Assembly: GCA_022393335.1 (NCBI GenBank)
Contig: JAJEKB010021013.1
Coordinates: 130,217-194,216, forward strand
Reading direction: 5' to 3'
Origin: Macrotrachela quadricornifera
Taxonomy: Eukaryota; Rotifera; Eurotatoria; Philodinida; Philodinidae
Length of the DNA: 64,000 bases
Below, in pieces: positions 20,899 through 32,163 of the stretch. Both the position numbers and the translations under genes were made by a program. Below the pieces are notes generated by a model, which was not told the origin of the DNA, did no database searches, and worked only from the letters and a program-made list of their open reading frames with translations. The number at the start of each line of letters is the position of its first letter. Positions within the stretch are counted from its first letter, which is position 1.

Positions 20899-21754
20899 TG
20901 TTATCGAAAAAGATTTTGTGTTCTATGAGATTAAGCAGAGAACTAATATTTTTTATTGTGAACGTTTCTTTTTAATAATTCTTGTTGTGTTTATCAGACT
21001 GAAAAGAATTTTTTTATAATTCGTAGAAATCTTAAGTAAGTGTATAGGATGTTCTGAATATTATCTAACAGAAGTGGTTTCCTACATCTTTGCTTTTTTT
21101 CGTCGGTCTTATATACAATTATTTTGTAAATTATAGATTAATACACTGAGTTTTTATTTATTCTTGCGACCTTCAATACTTTTATGCGGAAGCATCAGCT
21201 TGAATCGAAATACAAACTTTTAGTTTTTTTCATATGTCCAGCGAAACATTGTTGTTTTTCTTAATTACTTCGACCATCCGTGGTAGTTTTCTGTAAATTT
21301 TCCTTTAAAGAAAAAGTTTAAAAATTTTCCAATATACATAATCTTGTAGAATTCTAGAAGTTCTATTTCACCCTTTAAGGATGGGTGGTTGAAAAATCAG
21401 TTACCTATTCGTCGGGAGAGAAAAAAGTGTTTAGTTCACATTAAACTATTAAATATGTAGGGCTGTGAACCTCACAAACAATTGCATGTGTCATCTCTTT
21501 CTTTCCTTCTCTTATATAAATTTTTTTCAAATATCCTTGGTTCTTGCTGCTAAGATACAGTGACGTCATAATTTATCTCTTCTCTCGTGATATTTTGTTT
21601 TTCGAGAATATTCTCATTCTCTGCTTATTATATATATACTCCCCTTCTGTTTAATGAATTTACGTTGTTCTTGAATTTGTGAAGGATATCATTTCTCTTT
21701 CGAATTTGTACTCTTTACTTCTTTATACCGGTTTTTATAGTTAAAACTAATCCA
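20899..21754. other. Intergenic, nothing recognised
   Basis: AT-rich, with T runs and no supported gene. The end of it may be the 5' non-coding end of the piggyBac copy that starts coding at 21755. Confidence 0.4.
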
Positions 21755-22249
21755 ATGGAGTTCTTTGGAAATAATGAAATCGACAACGAGTCTTATGATT
21801 CATATGATAGTGATGATACTAGTGAGAGTGACTTCGATTTCAATTACGATGAAGTAGCCAATAATTTTGATGAGCTGAATTCAATGAATGAAAGTAATAT
21901 CGCAAATGGCGGCTTTACCTCAATCTCTTTCAAAAAGCCAACTCCAATTTCGATCTTTAGAACATTTTTCACTGAAGAAATTTTAAATCTAATGACTGAT
22001 GATACAAACATTTACGGAAAAGGAAAGAAACGAAGTAACAATCAGAAGAAAATCAATAACTGAAAGCATGTGAGCACAAAAAATATTAAATCATTTCTCG
22101 GGTTGATTATTCTAATAGGTGTCAATAACTTGTCAAATATGAAACTTTATTGGAGTAAAGATATGATATTCCATAATATATTTATCTCTTCGATCATGTC
22201 AAAAGATCGCTTTCTTCAAATTTTTTATAATTTTACGTTTGGCAGATAA
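21755..22249 (+). pseudogene. piggyBac transposase N-terminal fragment
   Basis: ATG 21755 starts an acidic, low-complexity N terminus (SYDSYDSDDTSESD), usual for piggyBac transposases. In the same frame after a TGA at 22061-22063 come IKSFLGLIILIGVNNL, KLYWSKDMIF and SSIMSKDRFLQIFYNF, which match the first conserved block of DDE_Tnp_1_7. The TGA stands where relatives typically have Trp before K-x-(V/L)-T. The frame ends at a TAA (22247-22249) before any catalytic Asp. The rest of the transposase is displaced to 26538-27365. Confidence 0.75.
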
Positions 22250-22532
22250 CTCATTGGAGCCAAAACAAGAATCTAAAGACTACAGAAAAATTTAGAAAGT
22301 TAAGAATTTTACTGAAATTTTACCGAGAAATTTTCAAAAATATTATAACTTTGGCCGCTATTTGTTTTATGAATTTCCTTGATTTCCAATACAAAAATCA
22401 GTTTCTCTACTTCTCGACGAAAACATGACGAATCAGTGGAATACTTTCGGAATCACTCGAAATCATTATAGTCAAGAAAAAAGTTTGTTCCCTCCGGTGG
22501 TTTTACTCAAAAATTTTGTATCTAAAATTCTG

Positions 22533-23530
22533 TATTTAAAATTCAAAATTTCTTCCTAGAATTTTGGTCGAGTATTCATTCACTGTTTTGTTTGGCAGAA
22601 AGATACAATATATATAGAAGTGCCTACTTTGTCTTTCATATAAATTTCAAAACTCAAACAAAGTAAGTATTTCTTGTAAGAGTTCTCTTGGACTTTCTTG
22701 TAGGATTGCTCCTAGACTTTCATTTGAATTCTACGTAGAATTTCTGAGATTCTCCTCGGGTTTTATTAGACTTTTTCCAGGATTTCACTAGGATTTCTCC
22801 TATAGGAAGAATGTAAGTGAATCATTAGTGAAATCCTGGTGAAACCCTAGTGAAATTCTAATGAAACCCTAGGAGAAAATATATTGAAATGGTACGAAAA
22901 ATTCTAGAGAATTTTTGCTGAAATTCGTTGAAAATCTCTCGTACCACCGTAGCTTCAGATGACATAGATATGAATTCTTAGAAATTGCATCTTTTCAAAA
23001 ATCATGAGAAATCATGAAATACTGTCAAAATCATTAAAAATCATTATAATTCAGAAAACCAGTTTGTGCCTTCTGCTTGTTTTACTCAAATTTCGCAGTC
23101 TGAAATTCAAAATTCCTTCCTAGGATTTCGGTCAAATATTCATTCACCGTTTTGTTTTGCTTAAAGACACTATATATATATATATATATAGAAGTATCTA
23201 CTTTGCCTTTTCCATACGTTTCAAAACCTATCCAAAGTGAGTGATTTTATATATTTTCCTTTTCTCTTTCGGAATGTCAAGAAGAACCAATGTAACTTCT
23301 TGATTTTTGATGATTTCTTTCATTTCCAGTAAAGAAATCAGTTTGTTTCCATTCCTTTCTGCTAGTTCTCCTCAAAAATTTCACAATCTGAAATTCAAAA
23401 TTCCTTCCTAGGATTTCGGTCAAGTATTCATTCATCGCTTTTTTTTGTTGAAAGACACTATATATATAACTACCTACTTTGTCTTTCACAGACATTCCGA
23501 AACTCAACCAAAACGAGTGATTTTATGTAT
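22533..23530. repeat. Three copies of a ~150-bp module plus related inverted fragments
   Basis: A block running from AAATTCAAAATTTCTTCCTA through ATTCATTCAC(T/C)GTTTTGTTT, then TATATATA-GAAGT, then a CTACTTTG tail, is found at about 22533-22680, 23085-23245 and 23366-23530. The second copy contains a (TA)n run. Between copies the motif CTAGGATTTC or GAAATCCTA recurs in both orientations, and similar text resumes at about 26265-26320 on the other side of the Tc5-like insertion. Probably an old repeat element lying in the piggyBac copy. Confidence 0.65.
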
Positions 23531-23708
23531 TTGTTCAAGGATTGCTTCTAGGCTTTCTCCTAGGATTGCGCCCAGCTTTCATTTGACGTCAACATAGTAT
23601 TTCCAGGATTTCATCCTAGAATTTCACAAAGATTCTCGCTAAGATTTCCTTAGGCTTTTCTCAGAGTTATACTAGGATTTCTCCTATAAGAGAAATGTTA
23701 ATGAATAC

Positions 23709-23711
23709 TTA
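23709..23711 (+). other. Target site duplication TTA, left (CTTAG target)
   Basis: TTA directly before the element end CAATGG, preceded by C. The right flank is TTA followed by G. The empty site would read CTTAG, matching the CTNAG/TNA preference known for nematode Tc4 and Tc5. Confidence 0.75.
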
Positions 23712-26247
23712 CAATGGAGGTGTTTGAGGTGATAAGCGAAAAAGTGGGATCCATCCGCATGAAATGAAAGCCCTCGTTGAGAAACTAACAAGGTTAAAAT
23801 ATTAGCGGCCCTTGGCTTATCTAGAGGGAGATAATCAATTTTTATGGTACGCAAAATTTGAGTATATAAGAATATTAGTATTATTCACATTAATTTTTCA
23901 TTCAATCATCTGAGTATTTCAGTAGTAACCTAAAAGAATATTTCTGAAATTTATCAATAGCACTAACATCATAATAAAGTCAATGACTTATGGAGCTTAA
24001 GCAGTAATAATATAGATAAAAATTAGTAAACAGCTATCAGAATTTCAAGGATATCAATAGACTAGATTTTATTTCAACTAATAACAATATATTATATAGT
24101 ATAGTATTTTAATAAATCTGTTACAAATGCAGATGTAGATCTTCAATTAGATGGTAGTAGCAAAAAGTTTTTTTGCACCAAGCACACATTAATAGCGTTC
24201 GTTCATTGCAACTGTTAATTGAGCAATAGAGATCATTAAATTTGAAGCAAACATCTTGTGGTTTTTCAATCTTTCCAACTAATTCATGTATTATTCGAGC
24301 TTGTGCGAATGCTTTTTTAATGAGATTTTTAAATTGTGGAGCTGGTAATTGATTATGAATAACAGAATGTATATTGATGAAATATTGGCGATCACTTATA
24401 CTCATTTCTATTCGATTAATGTGAGTATAATGTTCGACTTTTTTATGAATAAATCGCCATGAACGAAATAAGGAAAGATCTTGTGGTTGAATAAAACCTG
24501 TTGATCCTTCAGGGAAAACCAATAATTGACTATTTGGACTAGGAAATACTGCTCTAAATTTTGTTAGATCAGCTTGAGTTTTCCAAGCATCCAGAAAGAG
24601 AAGAAATTTTTTGCCCACCAATGGATGTAACACTTCATTTAAAAAAGCATGATGTTTTTCATCAGAACTTTTTCCTGATTTTGAAGCTTTGACTACAACA
24701 TTCGATGGTATAATTAAATTCTTTTGCACATTTTTACCAAATGTATTTTCTTTTTCTTGAAGAATAAGCAAGAACTTTTCTAATAAATCACCGTCGGCTG
24801 ATGTAATTGGTTGTACGGTATACGAATGTGTTGTATTATATTTCTTTTTAACAGCCACTTCTGTTGTTCTTTCACCAGTAAAAGAAAGAGTTCTTGATGG
24901 AATATATTCTTGTTGAAACGAACAGTGATCGCTGTTTAAAACTTGGTGAGAAGAATACGTTGATATTAAACTTCTATTACTTTCAATCCAACTTTGAGCG
25001 TCTAAAAATGTAAATATCACAGCTAAACGTATTTATATAAATATTCGAAAAAAATTACATACCATTTAAACTGCAAATTTTTCTATTTGATTTAGCCCGA
25101 GTAATAATTTTGTTGACTCTTCTTGATGATATTCTATTTTCTTTTTTAAAAGTGTTGATAAAAGATTTACTTGCTGTGAATGTATCCCAGTTTAATTCCC
25201 TTGCTTTTTGAATTGCAAAGAGTTCAAGATCAGCATCATGAATTGATTCTTTTTCAATCGTCCTTTTCAGATAAAATTCGTTGAACATAAAGTCTTTAAT
25301 TTGTTTTATTTTTTCCGATCTAGTGCCATTATTTTCGATATATTGTCTAAACCTTGTAATATAATACATATATTTGACCTTCTTAAATCGATGTGAAATA
25401 GTTGCAATTCCAGCCTTCGAATGTTGATCAACCCACTCGATAATATTTTCCATTTCTTCTAATGTAAAAAGATTTTTTATATCTGAATGTTCATTTTCAT
25501 TGTAATCGTTCATATCGTTATCGCTTTCTTCTTCATCACTCATTTCGTCATATTCATCGTCAAATTCGAGAGTATCGTAAGTATATAGTTCATTGAAGTA
25601 ACTGTCTTTAAAAGACTTTAGAACTTCAAACAATCGTTCTGCAACTACAATTTCATCGAAAATTGTTGCAGAATTTCCAGATCCAAATTCAGTTTGAGCC
25701 AGATACAAAAGATGTTTAGTAATATTTACTAAATTCATGTTCTTTTTAATGAAATGAATATTTGTTATTCGATGAATATAGCAGAGAATAAGAAAGAATA
25801 ATTGTTCGACAGTATCTTTCTTTGTGTTTTCTTAACATCAATTGCAAAGAAATGAACAATAGACCACCAAGTGATGCATCAATGCACTTTTATTTCAAAT
25901 TATACGTTAAAACGATTTTTCAAAGCATCATATATGTTATTCTTCATCTCTTTAATACTGAATCCCCATAAGTCATTGACTTTATTATGATGTTAGTGCT
26001 ATTGATAAATTTCAGAAATATTCTTTTAGGTTACTACTGAAATACTCAGATGATTGAATGAAAAATTAATGTGAATAATACTAATATTCTTATATACTCA
26101 AATTTTGCGTACCATAAAAATTGATTATCTCCCTCTAGATAAGCCAAGGGCCGCTAATATTTTAACCTTGTTAGTTTCTCAACGAGGGCTTTCATTTCAT
26201 GCGGATGGATCCCACTTTTTCGCTTATCACCTCAAACACCTCCATTG
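23712..26247 (-). mobile_element. Intact Tc4/Tc5-like DNA transposon with ~283-bp inverted repeats
   Basis: The element is 2536 bp. Its ends, 23712 to about 23994 and about 25965 to 26247, are reverse complements with no difference seen by eye over about 283 bp, and both begin CAATGGAGGTGTTTGAGGTG. It is flanked by TTA/TTA within a CTTAG context. One two-exon transposase gene lies on the minus strand and has no stops or frameshifts. Identical arms plus an intact gene point to recent insertion and possible current activity. A palindromic relative lies at 5117-5754. Confidence 0.85.
24121..25738 (-). CDS. Tc5-like DDE transposase, two exons, 518 aa
   Basis: Exon 1 is 25738-25063 and exon 2 is 25001-24121. 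The 61-bp intron (GTATGT...TTTTTAG) joins N-G to D-A-Q-S-W in frame and gives 518 aa ending in TAA. The N-terminal half has an acidic patch and then a CENP-B/Tc5-type helix-turn-helix pattern: ADLELFAIQKARELNW, then FTASKSFINTFKKENRISSR. The catalytic half shows the first Asp in TSADGDLLEKFLL, the second in LLFLDAWKTQ and the third in FIQPQDLSLFRSW, with 36 residues between the last two, so an all-Asp DDD set of the IS630/Tc1/mariner/pogo clan. The C terminus ends in a Cys/His cluster (CAWCKKTFCYYH, then HLHL) that may bind zinc. It would cut and paste DNA carrying the CAATGG inverted repeats. The Tc5 placement rests on motifs, target site and repeat length; no search was done. Confidence 0.8.
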
Positions 26248-26250
26248 TTA
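26248..26250 (+). other. Target site duplication TTA, right
   Basis: Direct repeat of the left TTA, followed by G, completing CTTAG. Confidence 0.75.
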
Positions 26251-26537
26251 GTGACATCTTGGAAAAGTCCTATGAGATCCTCGTAAAATCATACTGAAAT
26301 CCTATGAAACCCTGATGCTTCTATGGCAATTTTCAGCTTGTGACGGTCGATTAAGTAGAGATACGATTGTAAATGCCAGTGTATACTGTCGTGTCCTTCA
26401 GAATACGGTCGTGCTACTACACAAATTTTAGTGTAAACGGTGTGCGTTTTTCGCCGCATACGGCACGGCAGCATATGACTGTAATACGCCTCCTACCAAA
26501 CGGGTAATTTACGGTCCGTATAAGGTCGTTTACGATC

Positions 26538-27365
26538 GTGATATTGTTCGACCTGGGTAGTTTTTTATTCAATTATCAAATCTATTTAGGAAAAGAAGAA
26601 ACCAGTCGAAAAAAAGCACATGTAGGCGAACGCGTTGTTTTTTATCTTATCTTTGGTGATAATTTCGATGAGAAATATTTATATTTCAATATTTTCACTT
26701 CTCTCAGATTATTAGAAAAGCTAATGCTACAGAATATAAAAGCTTTTGAAGGTATTAAATCAGATCGATCAGGTATACAGTTGGATTTTGCCAAGAGAAA
26801 TAAAATGAAACAAGGAGATTACAAGTCAATAATTGCATCGAACAGCATTGTCTTCATACGAATGGACATCAAACAGGTTTTTTTGGCTTCAAATTATCAT
26901 AAAGACAACGAAGTTGTTCCAATTTCCCGTCATTTTGAAAAGGGTCAACGTATTACAATTGACTGATCAAAAGCAGTAAAAGATTACAATCAGTTTTCAC
27001 ATGGAGTTGGCCGACTTAGCCAAAGAATCTCGTGCTACAATCTCGATCGCAAGTCTAAAAAGAATCGGTTGCGAATGTTTATTTATTTTCTAAATGCATC
27101 TATTTTTAATTAATTCATTTATTATAATCAGCAAGCTCAATATCAATTAACATACTTAAACTACATGGTTTCTCTCAGGAAGTTTATCTACTTCGGCAGT
27201 GAACGAATACGTCGTGGAAGGCCTGCTTCTGAAAACAAGTCTAAACTAGCATCACAAAAAACTGTTCTTAGTTTTGATAATGAAATATATTTGCCGGTAA
27301 TAACACAAAGAAGACGATGTACTTATTGTAGTGCCAAAGGAGCAGTTGTTCAAACTAACATTTAG
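26538..27365 (+). pseudogene. piggyBac transposase C-terminal half, broken
   Basis: One frame carries QIYLGKEE, then a GDNFDEKYLYFNIFTSLRLL block (the DNFFTS region), VFLASNYHKDNEVVPISRHF, SKAVKDYNQFSHGVGRLSQR (YNxxMGGVDxxDQ region), LDRKSKKNRLRMFIYFLNAS and RGRPAS, ending in a partial zinc finger, RRRCTYCSAKG. Two in-frame stops break it, TGA 26964-26966 and TAA 27111-27113, and the stop after V-V-Q-T-N-I removes the rest of the finger. The expected MGGVD is degenerate (SHGVG). Together with 21755-22249 this is one piggyBac copy whose middle is missing and replaced by repeats and the Tc5-like element. Confidence 0.75.
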
Positions 27366-29010
27366 GGATGTGCGGTGTCGGTTTACTAACTCCTGAGGTT
27401 CACCGACACTGATACTCACTGAGCATTAATGACATCGGTGCCAGTGCTTACTGACAAACACTGACGATCTCTGCTATGTAGAACACCGAAATGCTGATGC
27501 ATCAATGATGATTACATTTCCCATGTCGTCACTTTTTAACAGATACCGCTGGAAACCGCAATTTACCGACAGTTATGCAAATTGATGCGGTTTTGCAGAT
27601 ACACAAACTCATAAAATGTAGTTTTGAGGAAAAATTGATGTTTTCTGCTACAGAAATTATCAGAATTTCAAATAAATGTTTAAAAAAGAGAAATGAAAGT
27701 ATTTGATAGGTGGTGCTGTAAGAATTTTTTGATTAGTCTATATTGTTCGGATGAACATTAGATTTTTTTCATTGTTCATTTCTCTTGATTTTGCAGCAGT
27801 TTATTAAATTTTACTTATGTTCAACTTCGTTTCTTTTGTGGAAGATTTTTTCTTCTATTTTATTAATATTAATCATTGAAGAAACACATGATTATTTTAT
27901 ATACCTTTCTTTATTTTGAGAGTAAATCTCATCGCATTATGTAATAACTAGAATTATTTCAAATAAAATCGAAAAAGATATGGACTAAATTTAAGTATTA
28001 AATCCATTGTTGCTTGAATTGATTTTGCGAACAAAATCACACTATATACCTGACTTGGAAAAATTCAGATGAACGAAATGACTCACATCAGTTTATACAG
28101 TCACGACTAGTTCTATAACACTGGAAAAAAAACGTCAGAAACTATAATATCGGCTAGAGTCATGTATCATTGTCACATATGTATGAAAACTTTCTAAATT
28201 TTTACATAAATTTTATGTAGAAAATTGAATGTCTTTTATAACGTTACCATATTGGGGATTTTTAATTTTATTTCCTATAGGATTTACAAAATTATTTGTT
28301 TGAGTGATAAACGCTTCGTCAAAAGAGTAGTTGAGCATAATATGGAAACGCTGAAAGAAAATAATGTTTTAAAAAGGAAGATTTGAGTACCGATGATCGC
28401 ATTCAGGATTTAAATTGACGATATTTGTAGCAGAAGTTATTGTAGCTACTCAAGTTTTCTAACTATTAGCGAGAGTTAAAGATTGAAAAATGAATTCTCT
28501 GATACACTTGGAGTGCTAAATAGTTTTGTTCTATGTCGGAAACGCTATCTCTGTTTCCTTGTACACCGATAGAAATACCATAGGCTTGCCAAAGAACACT
28601 GACACCGCACATTTCCAACCAGCATCGAGTGACAAAATTGCAAATTACCATTTTGTGTAAGAGATTAAAAAAAACTGTTTTTTGATTATCATAAAGTTTT
28701 TATGAAGCCATTTTGAGTTAAAATAAAATAAAAATTCCGTTCTTAAAGGGTTAACAAACTACACTCATCTATCTGCAGCTGTACTGTAATTGAGACTGTT
28801 TTTACGTAATGTGAATTTGCTGTCAGTGATCAATATAGAATTCATGGTTTCTCCTTTTCTTACTACGTACTTCATTTTCACCATTGAATATTCTCTATTG
28901 CTCTTCATGAAGAAAGATTTTTCGTTCTAGATAAAACTGCTCTCCTTCTTTTCCTTATCTAAGATGCACATGACTACGCATAACCAAAGTTCGTTTCTCG
29001 AAAAAATATT
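27366..29010. other. Intergenic, no supported gene
   Basis: The first 250 bp carry an irregular repeat of the CACTGA/CACCGA type (27400-27500). The remainder is AT-rich with no motif-bearing ORF. The ORF at 28466-28651 minus has no recognisable domain. Confidence 0.45.
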
Positions 29011-29020
29011 TATCTATCTA

Positions 29021-29030
29021 CCTATATAAA
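29021..29030 (+). promoter_or_regulatory. Probable TATA box of the acid phosphatase gene
   Basis: CCTATATAAA about 50 bp before the ATG at 29076. Transcription would start near 29050, giving a very short 5' UTR. Confidence 0.5.
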
Positions 29031-29075
29031 CTCACACTTCTGTTGTATTCATTGTGTGTTTTTGTCATCTATAAA

Positions 29076-30382
29076 ATGCGTCTCATCATTTTTGCTTGCT
29101 TAGCAATTCTTACTGAGTTATATACAGCATTACCGACTGATTTCAGTGAGATTTTTATCACTGTTTTCGACCATTCTGATCTGTTTTTTTTAGGTCGTTA
29201 TGATCTGTTTGGAAAAGAGACAAATGACGGAAACGTACACTTTTTCATTCTTGGTGATTGGGGTGGTCTGCCAGTCTTTCCATACACAACTCCATCCGAA
29301 GAAGCAGTTGCTCATGCCATGGGTAATATTGGAAAGAGATTAAACACTAGTTTTCAATTAGCTCTTGGTGACAATTTCTACTATCACGGTGTACAATCTG
29401 TTGATGATCCACGATTTCAAGTAAGATTGAAGCTTACTACCATACAATTTCATTTTCTTTCTGTGTTTATACTTACTAGAATACATTTGAACGTGTGTTT
29501 ACTGCTCCATCCTTGTTTACACCATGGTACGTTTTAGCTGGCAATCATGATCATCTTGGTAACGCATCAGCACAAATCGAATACAGCAAAATATCAAAAC
29601 GATGGTAAGATATGCTTAAACTGTTCGAATAATGATTGTATCTACATCTCGCTTTATGTGGATAGGAATTTTCCCGATTTTTTCTACACCTTCAGTCTCT
29701 GGCAAAATGGTGCACAGAAGAAATTAGTTGATTTTGTTATGCTTGATACTGTTATCCTTTGTGGTGGTGGCAATGTGTCCGATTGGGAACATGCTCCTTT
29801 AAAAGGTCCAAAAAATACTCATTTAGCCGAAGCCTATTGGCAATGGGTTGAAGAACAATTTCGTCAATCAACGTAAGTTTCTGTGTCTAAGAAGAAGTAT
29901 AATTTTTATTGAATCAATTTGTATTTAGTGCTCCCTATTTATTAGTCAGCGGTCATTTTCCAGTCTATTCCGTAGCTGAACATGGTCCAACCAAATGTCT
30001 TGTTGATCGTCTCCGTCCATTACTTCATCAATATCGAGCAACTGCCTATCTTTGTGGACATGATCACAACCTTCAAGTAAGCATTTATATGACGTCCTCG
30101 AAATAATTAAACTTCAATTCTCATTCTTCTTCCTAGCATTTGGCTAATGATTACAGTGGAACACATATGGATTATTTTGTCGTCGGTGCTGGTGATATTG
30201 TCGAAAACAATCATAAACATGCTCAAGATGTACCTCCAGATTCATTAAAATATTATTGGGAAGAAACCAGTTTATTCGGTGGATTCGGAATGATTGAAGT
30301 GAACAGCACACAGATGACTTTTTCATTTGTAGAACATACCGAAAAAACATTGTATCACACAATCCTCAAACCTCGATTCTAA
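29076..30382 (+). CDS. ACP5: Tartrate-resistant acid phosphatase type 5 (purple acid phosphatase), 6 exons
   Basis: Exons 29076-29145, 29194-29420, 29480-29604, 29666-29872, 29929-30076 and 30137-30382 splice in frame to 340 aa, close to the 325-340 aa typical of TRAP. All introns have GT...AG ends and are 48-61 bp. A signal peptide ([20 protein letters not shown]) predicts secretion or lysosomal routing. The metal ligands of the Fe/metal centre are all present: [20 protein letters not shown] (including the Tyr that gives the purple colour), [15 protein letters not shown] and LCGHDHNLQ. The enzyme hydrolyses phosphomonoesters at acid pH. Intron 1 (29146-29193) is a multiple of three without a stop, so its retention would keep the frame. 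This start is chosen because the signal peptide follows directly. Nothing looks broken. Confidence 0.93.
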
Positions 30383-30386
30383 TAAA
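30381..30386 (+). terminator. Polyadenylation signal overlapping the ACP5 stop codon
   Basis: AATAAA shares bases with the TAA stop at 30380-30382, implying a 3' UTR of only a few tens of bases. Confidence 0.55.
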
Positions 30387-30827
30387 GATTACGATTGTTT
30401 GATAATTTTGTTTCTCAAAAGTGTGCAACAGAGAGCATAGTCTCTTGTCTTTATTAAAATTAAGAGATAAACTATTTTAAAGATTGACTATCAATGATGA
30501 TTATGTTTTGATTGGCTGCTTCTAAGTTATGAGATAAGTGACTTCTAACAGAAAGAAAGTTCGTCAGTTTTTCAAACAGCACCCGTTGCAATAATTAGAT
30601 ATCGAAACATGGATATTTTCCATGTAGAACGAGGAAAACGTATGCGAAGGTGAAATGAGGTCATTCCAACATTGTTGCTTTCCTAAATTTCCATTCTACA
30701 AATCAAGTATGAATTCTGTTGATAAAATCGACTAAAGTCATTTTTTGGCGAGAAATACAGTACATAAAGAATATTGTCTTGATGAAAACGTGGTATATGT
30801 AGCGATTTTATAATGGACCGGGTGTTC

Positions 30828-31753
30828 CAGAAGTTGTGATCACTTAAGTTTTTCGTTTATCTTTACTCTATTTTACTTAATTTTATCGACTTATTTTTTT
30901 TAAATGATAGATGAATGTACAAAATTTATTTTCATACGAACATATTTCATAAGTATTATTCCAAGGTATTGTTTTTCAGCGAAATATGAAAAAATAGAGT
31001 TCTATTTCTAGAATAATAACGAATGTGGCAAGTTGAATGATTGTACATTGTATTTCAACTTTCATTCACTTAGCATATTGTATTCAAAAAACAAAATATA
31101 CTAAAAGATAGAGCATGAAAAGCTCTACAATCTACAAAGCACAGTTTATTTTATACGTGAAATACGAAATTTCATAGTAGCGAACATCGGTCATACGGTA
31201 TTTTGGACACAAAAGATGCATATGTAAAATAAGTTGTTCTTTGTAAATTGTTTTCTTTTTTCAAGCTACATTTTGTGATACTTTTTATTTTTTTCTTAAA
31301 TAAAACAGATCGATTGATGAAAAGACAAAACAGCAAAAAAGAAACTCTTATGGCACTTAAAAAAAACATCTTTTTCATATAGTTCAAATTTGATCGCTCA
31401 AAATTTTGTTTATTTTAAAAATAAAAAAGTGCAGATGTAGAATAAACAGTCTTGTGTAAACTGTAGAGCCTTTCACGCTTTATCTTCTGGTATATTTTCA
31501 TTTTTTAATAGAATCTATTAAGTGAATAAAAGTTTGAATACAATGTGCTCCATCTGTTATTTTACTGGAAATAGAAGTCTGTTTCGTATTTTGCTGAAAG
31601 ATAATATCTTAGGACAGTATTTATGAAATTTGTTCGTATAAAAACAAATTCTATGCATCTATCTATCATTAAAAAAAATAAGTTGTTGAAATTAAATTAA
31701 ATGGTAAAGATAAACGAAAAACTTAAGTGATCATCACTTTTTGAACATTCGGT
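30828..31753. mobile_element. Imperfect foldback element (GGGTGTTCCAGAAGTTGTGA ends)
   Basis: The left arm, with GATCACTTAAGTTTTTCGTT near 30840, pairs with AACGAAAAACTTAAGTGATC near 31713. The complementarity continues for about 150 bp with mismatches (for example AATTTTATCGACTTATTTTTTT against AAAAAAAATAAGTTG). The centre contains an AAAACAAAATAT-AGA-GCATGAAAAG block also found at about 40750-40800. No coding capacity. Confidence 0.65.
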
Positions 31754-32163
31754 ATATTCAAATTCTATAACAAAAAAACTTTTCCTTTTCTTTTTTTTGT
31801 CTTTATAAATTGTTTTCTTAGTTCTAGTAGTACATGTATATATTTACCAATATAATAAACTCTACATACTTCTTTTTCATTTTAGATTAAAATTAAATCG
31901 ATCTGCTAAATTAATCAAAATAATAAATATCACAGCGATCAGATAATCAAAACTACATTCACCATGCTAAAAAAAACTTTCTACAAATTATCTGTTATCA
32001 ACAACAGATTTTACTCGAATATTATAATCAGATGAAATATCAATTCTACCAAAACTATTAATTAAATCATGGAATATACATAAAAACAAATTCAACACGA
32101 CTAAAACATGAATATTATACTGAAACACACATTCTAATGAAAGAATAACACCACAGTTAGGTT
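31754..32163. other. Spacer, nothing recognised
   Basis: AT-rich sequence between two foldback elements. No features. Confidence 0.4.

Noticed and set aside
4070..26966. Reassigned genetic code (TGA read as an amino acid)
   Set aside because: TGA is the natural stop of the HEAT gene (10572-10574) and of the NHL gene (47465-47467), and other broken frames also carry TAA.
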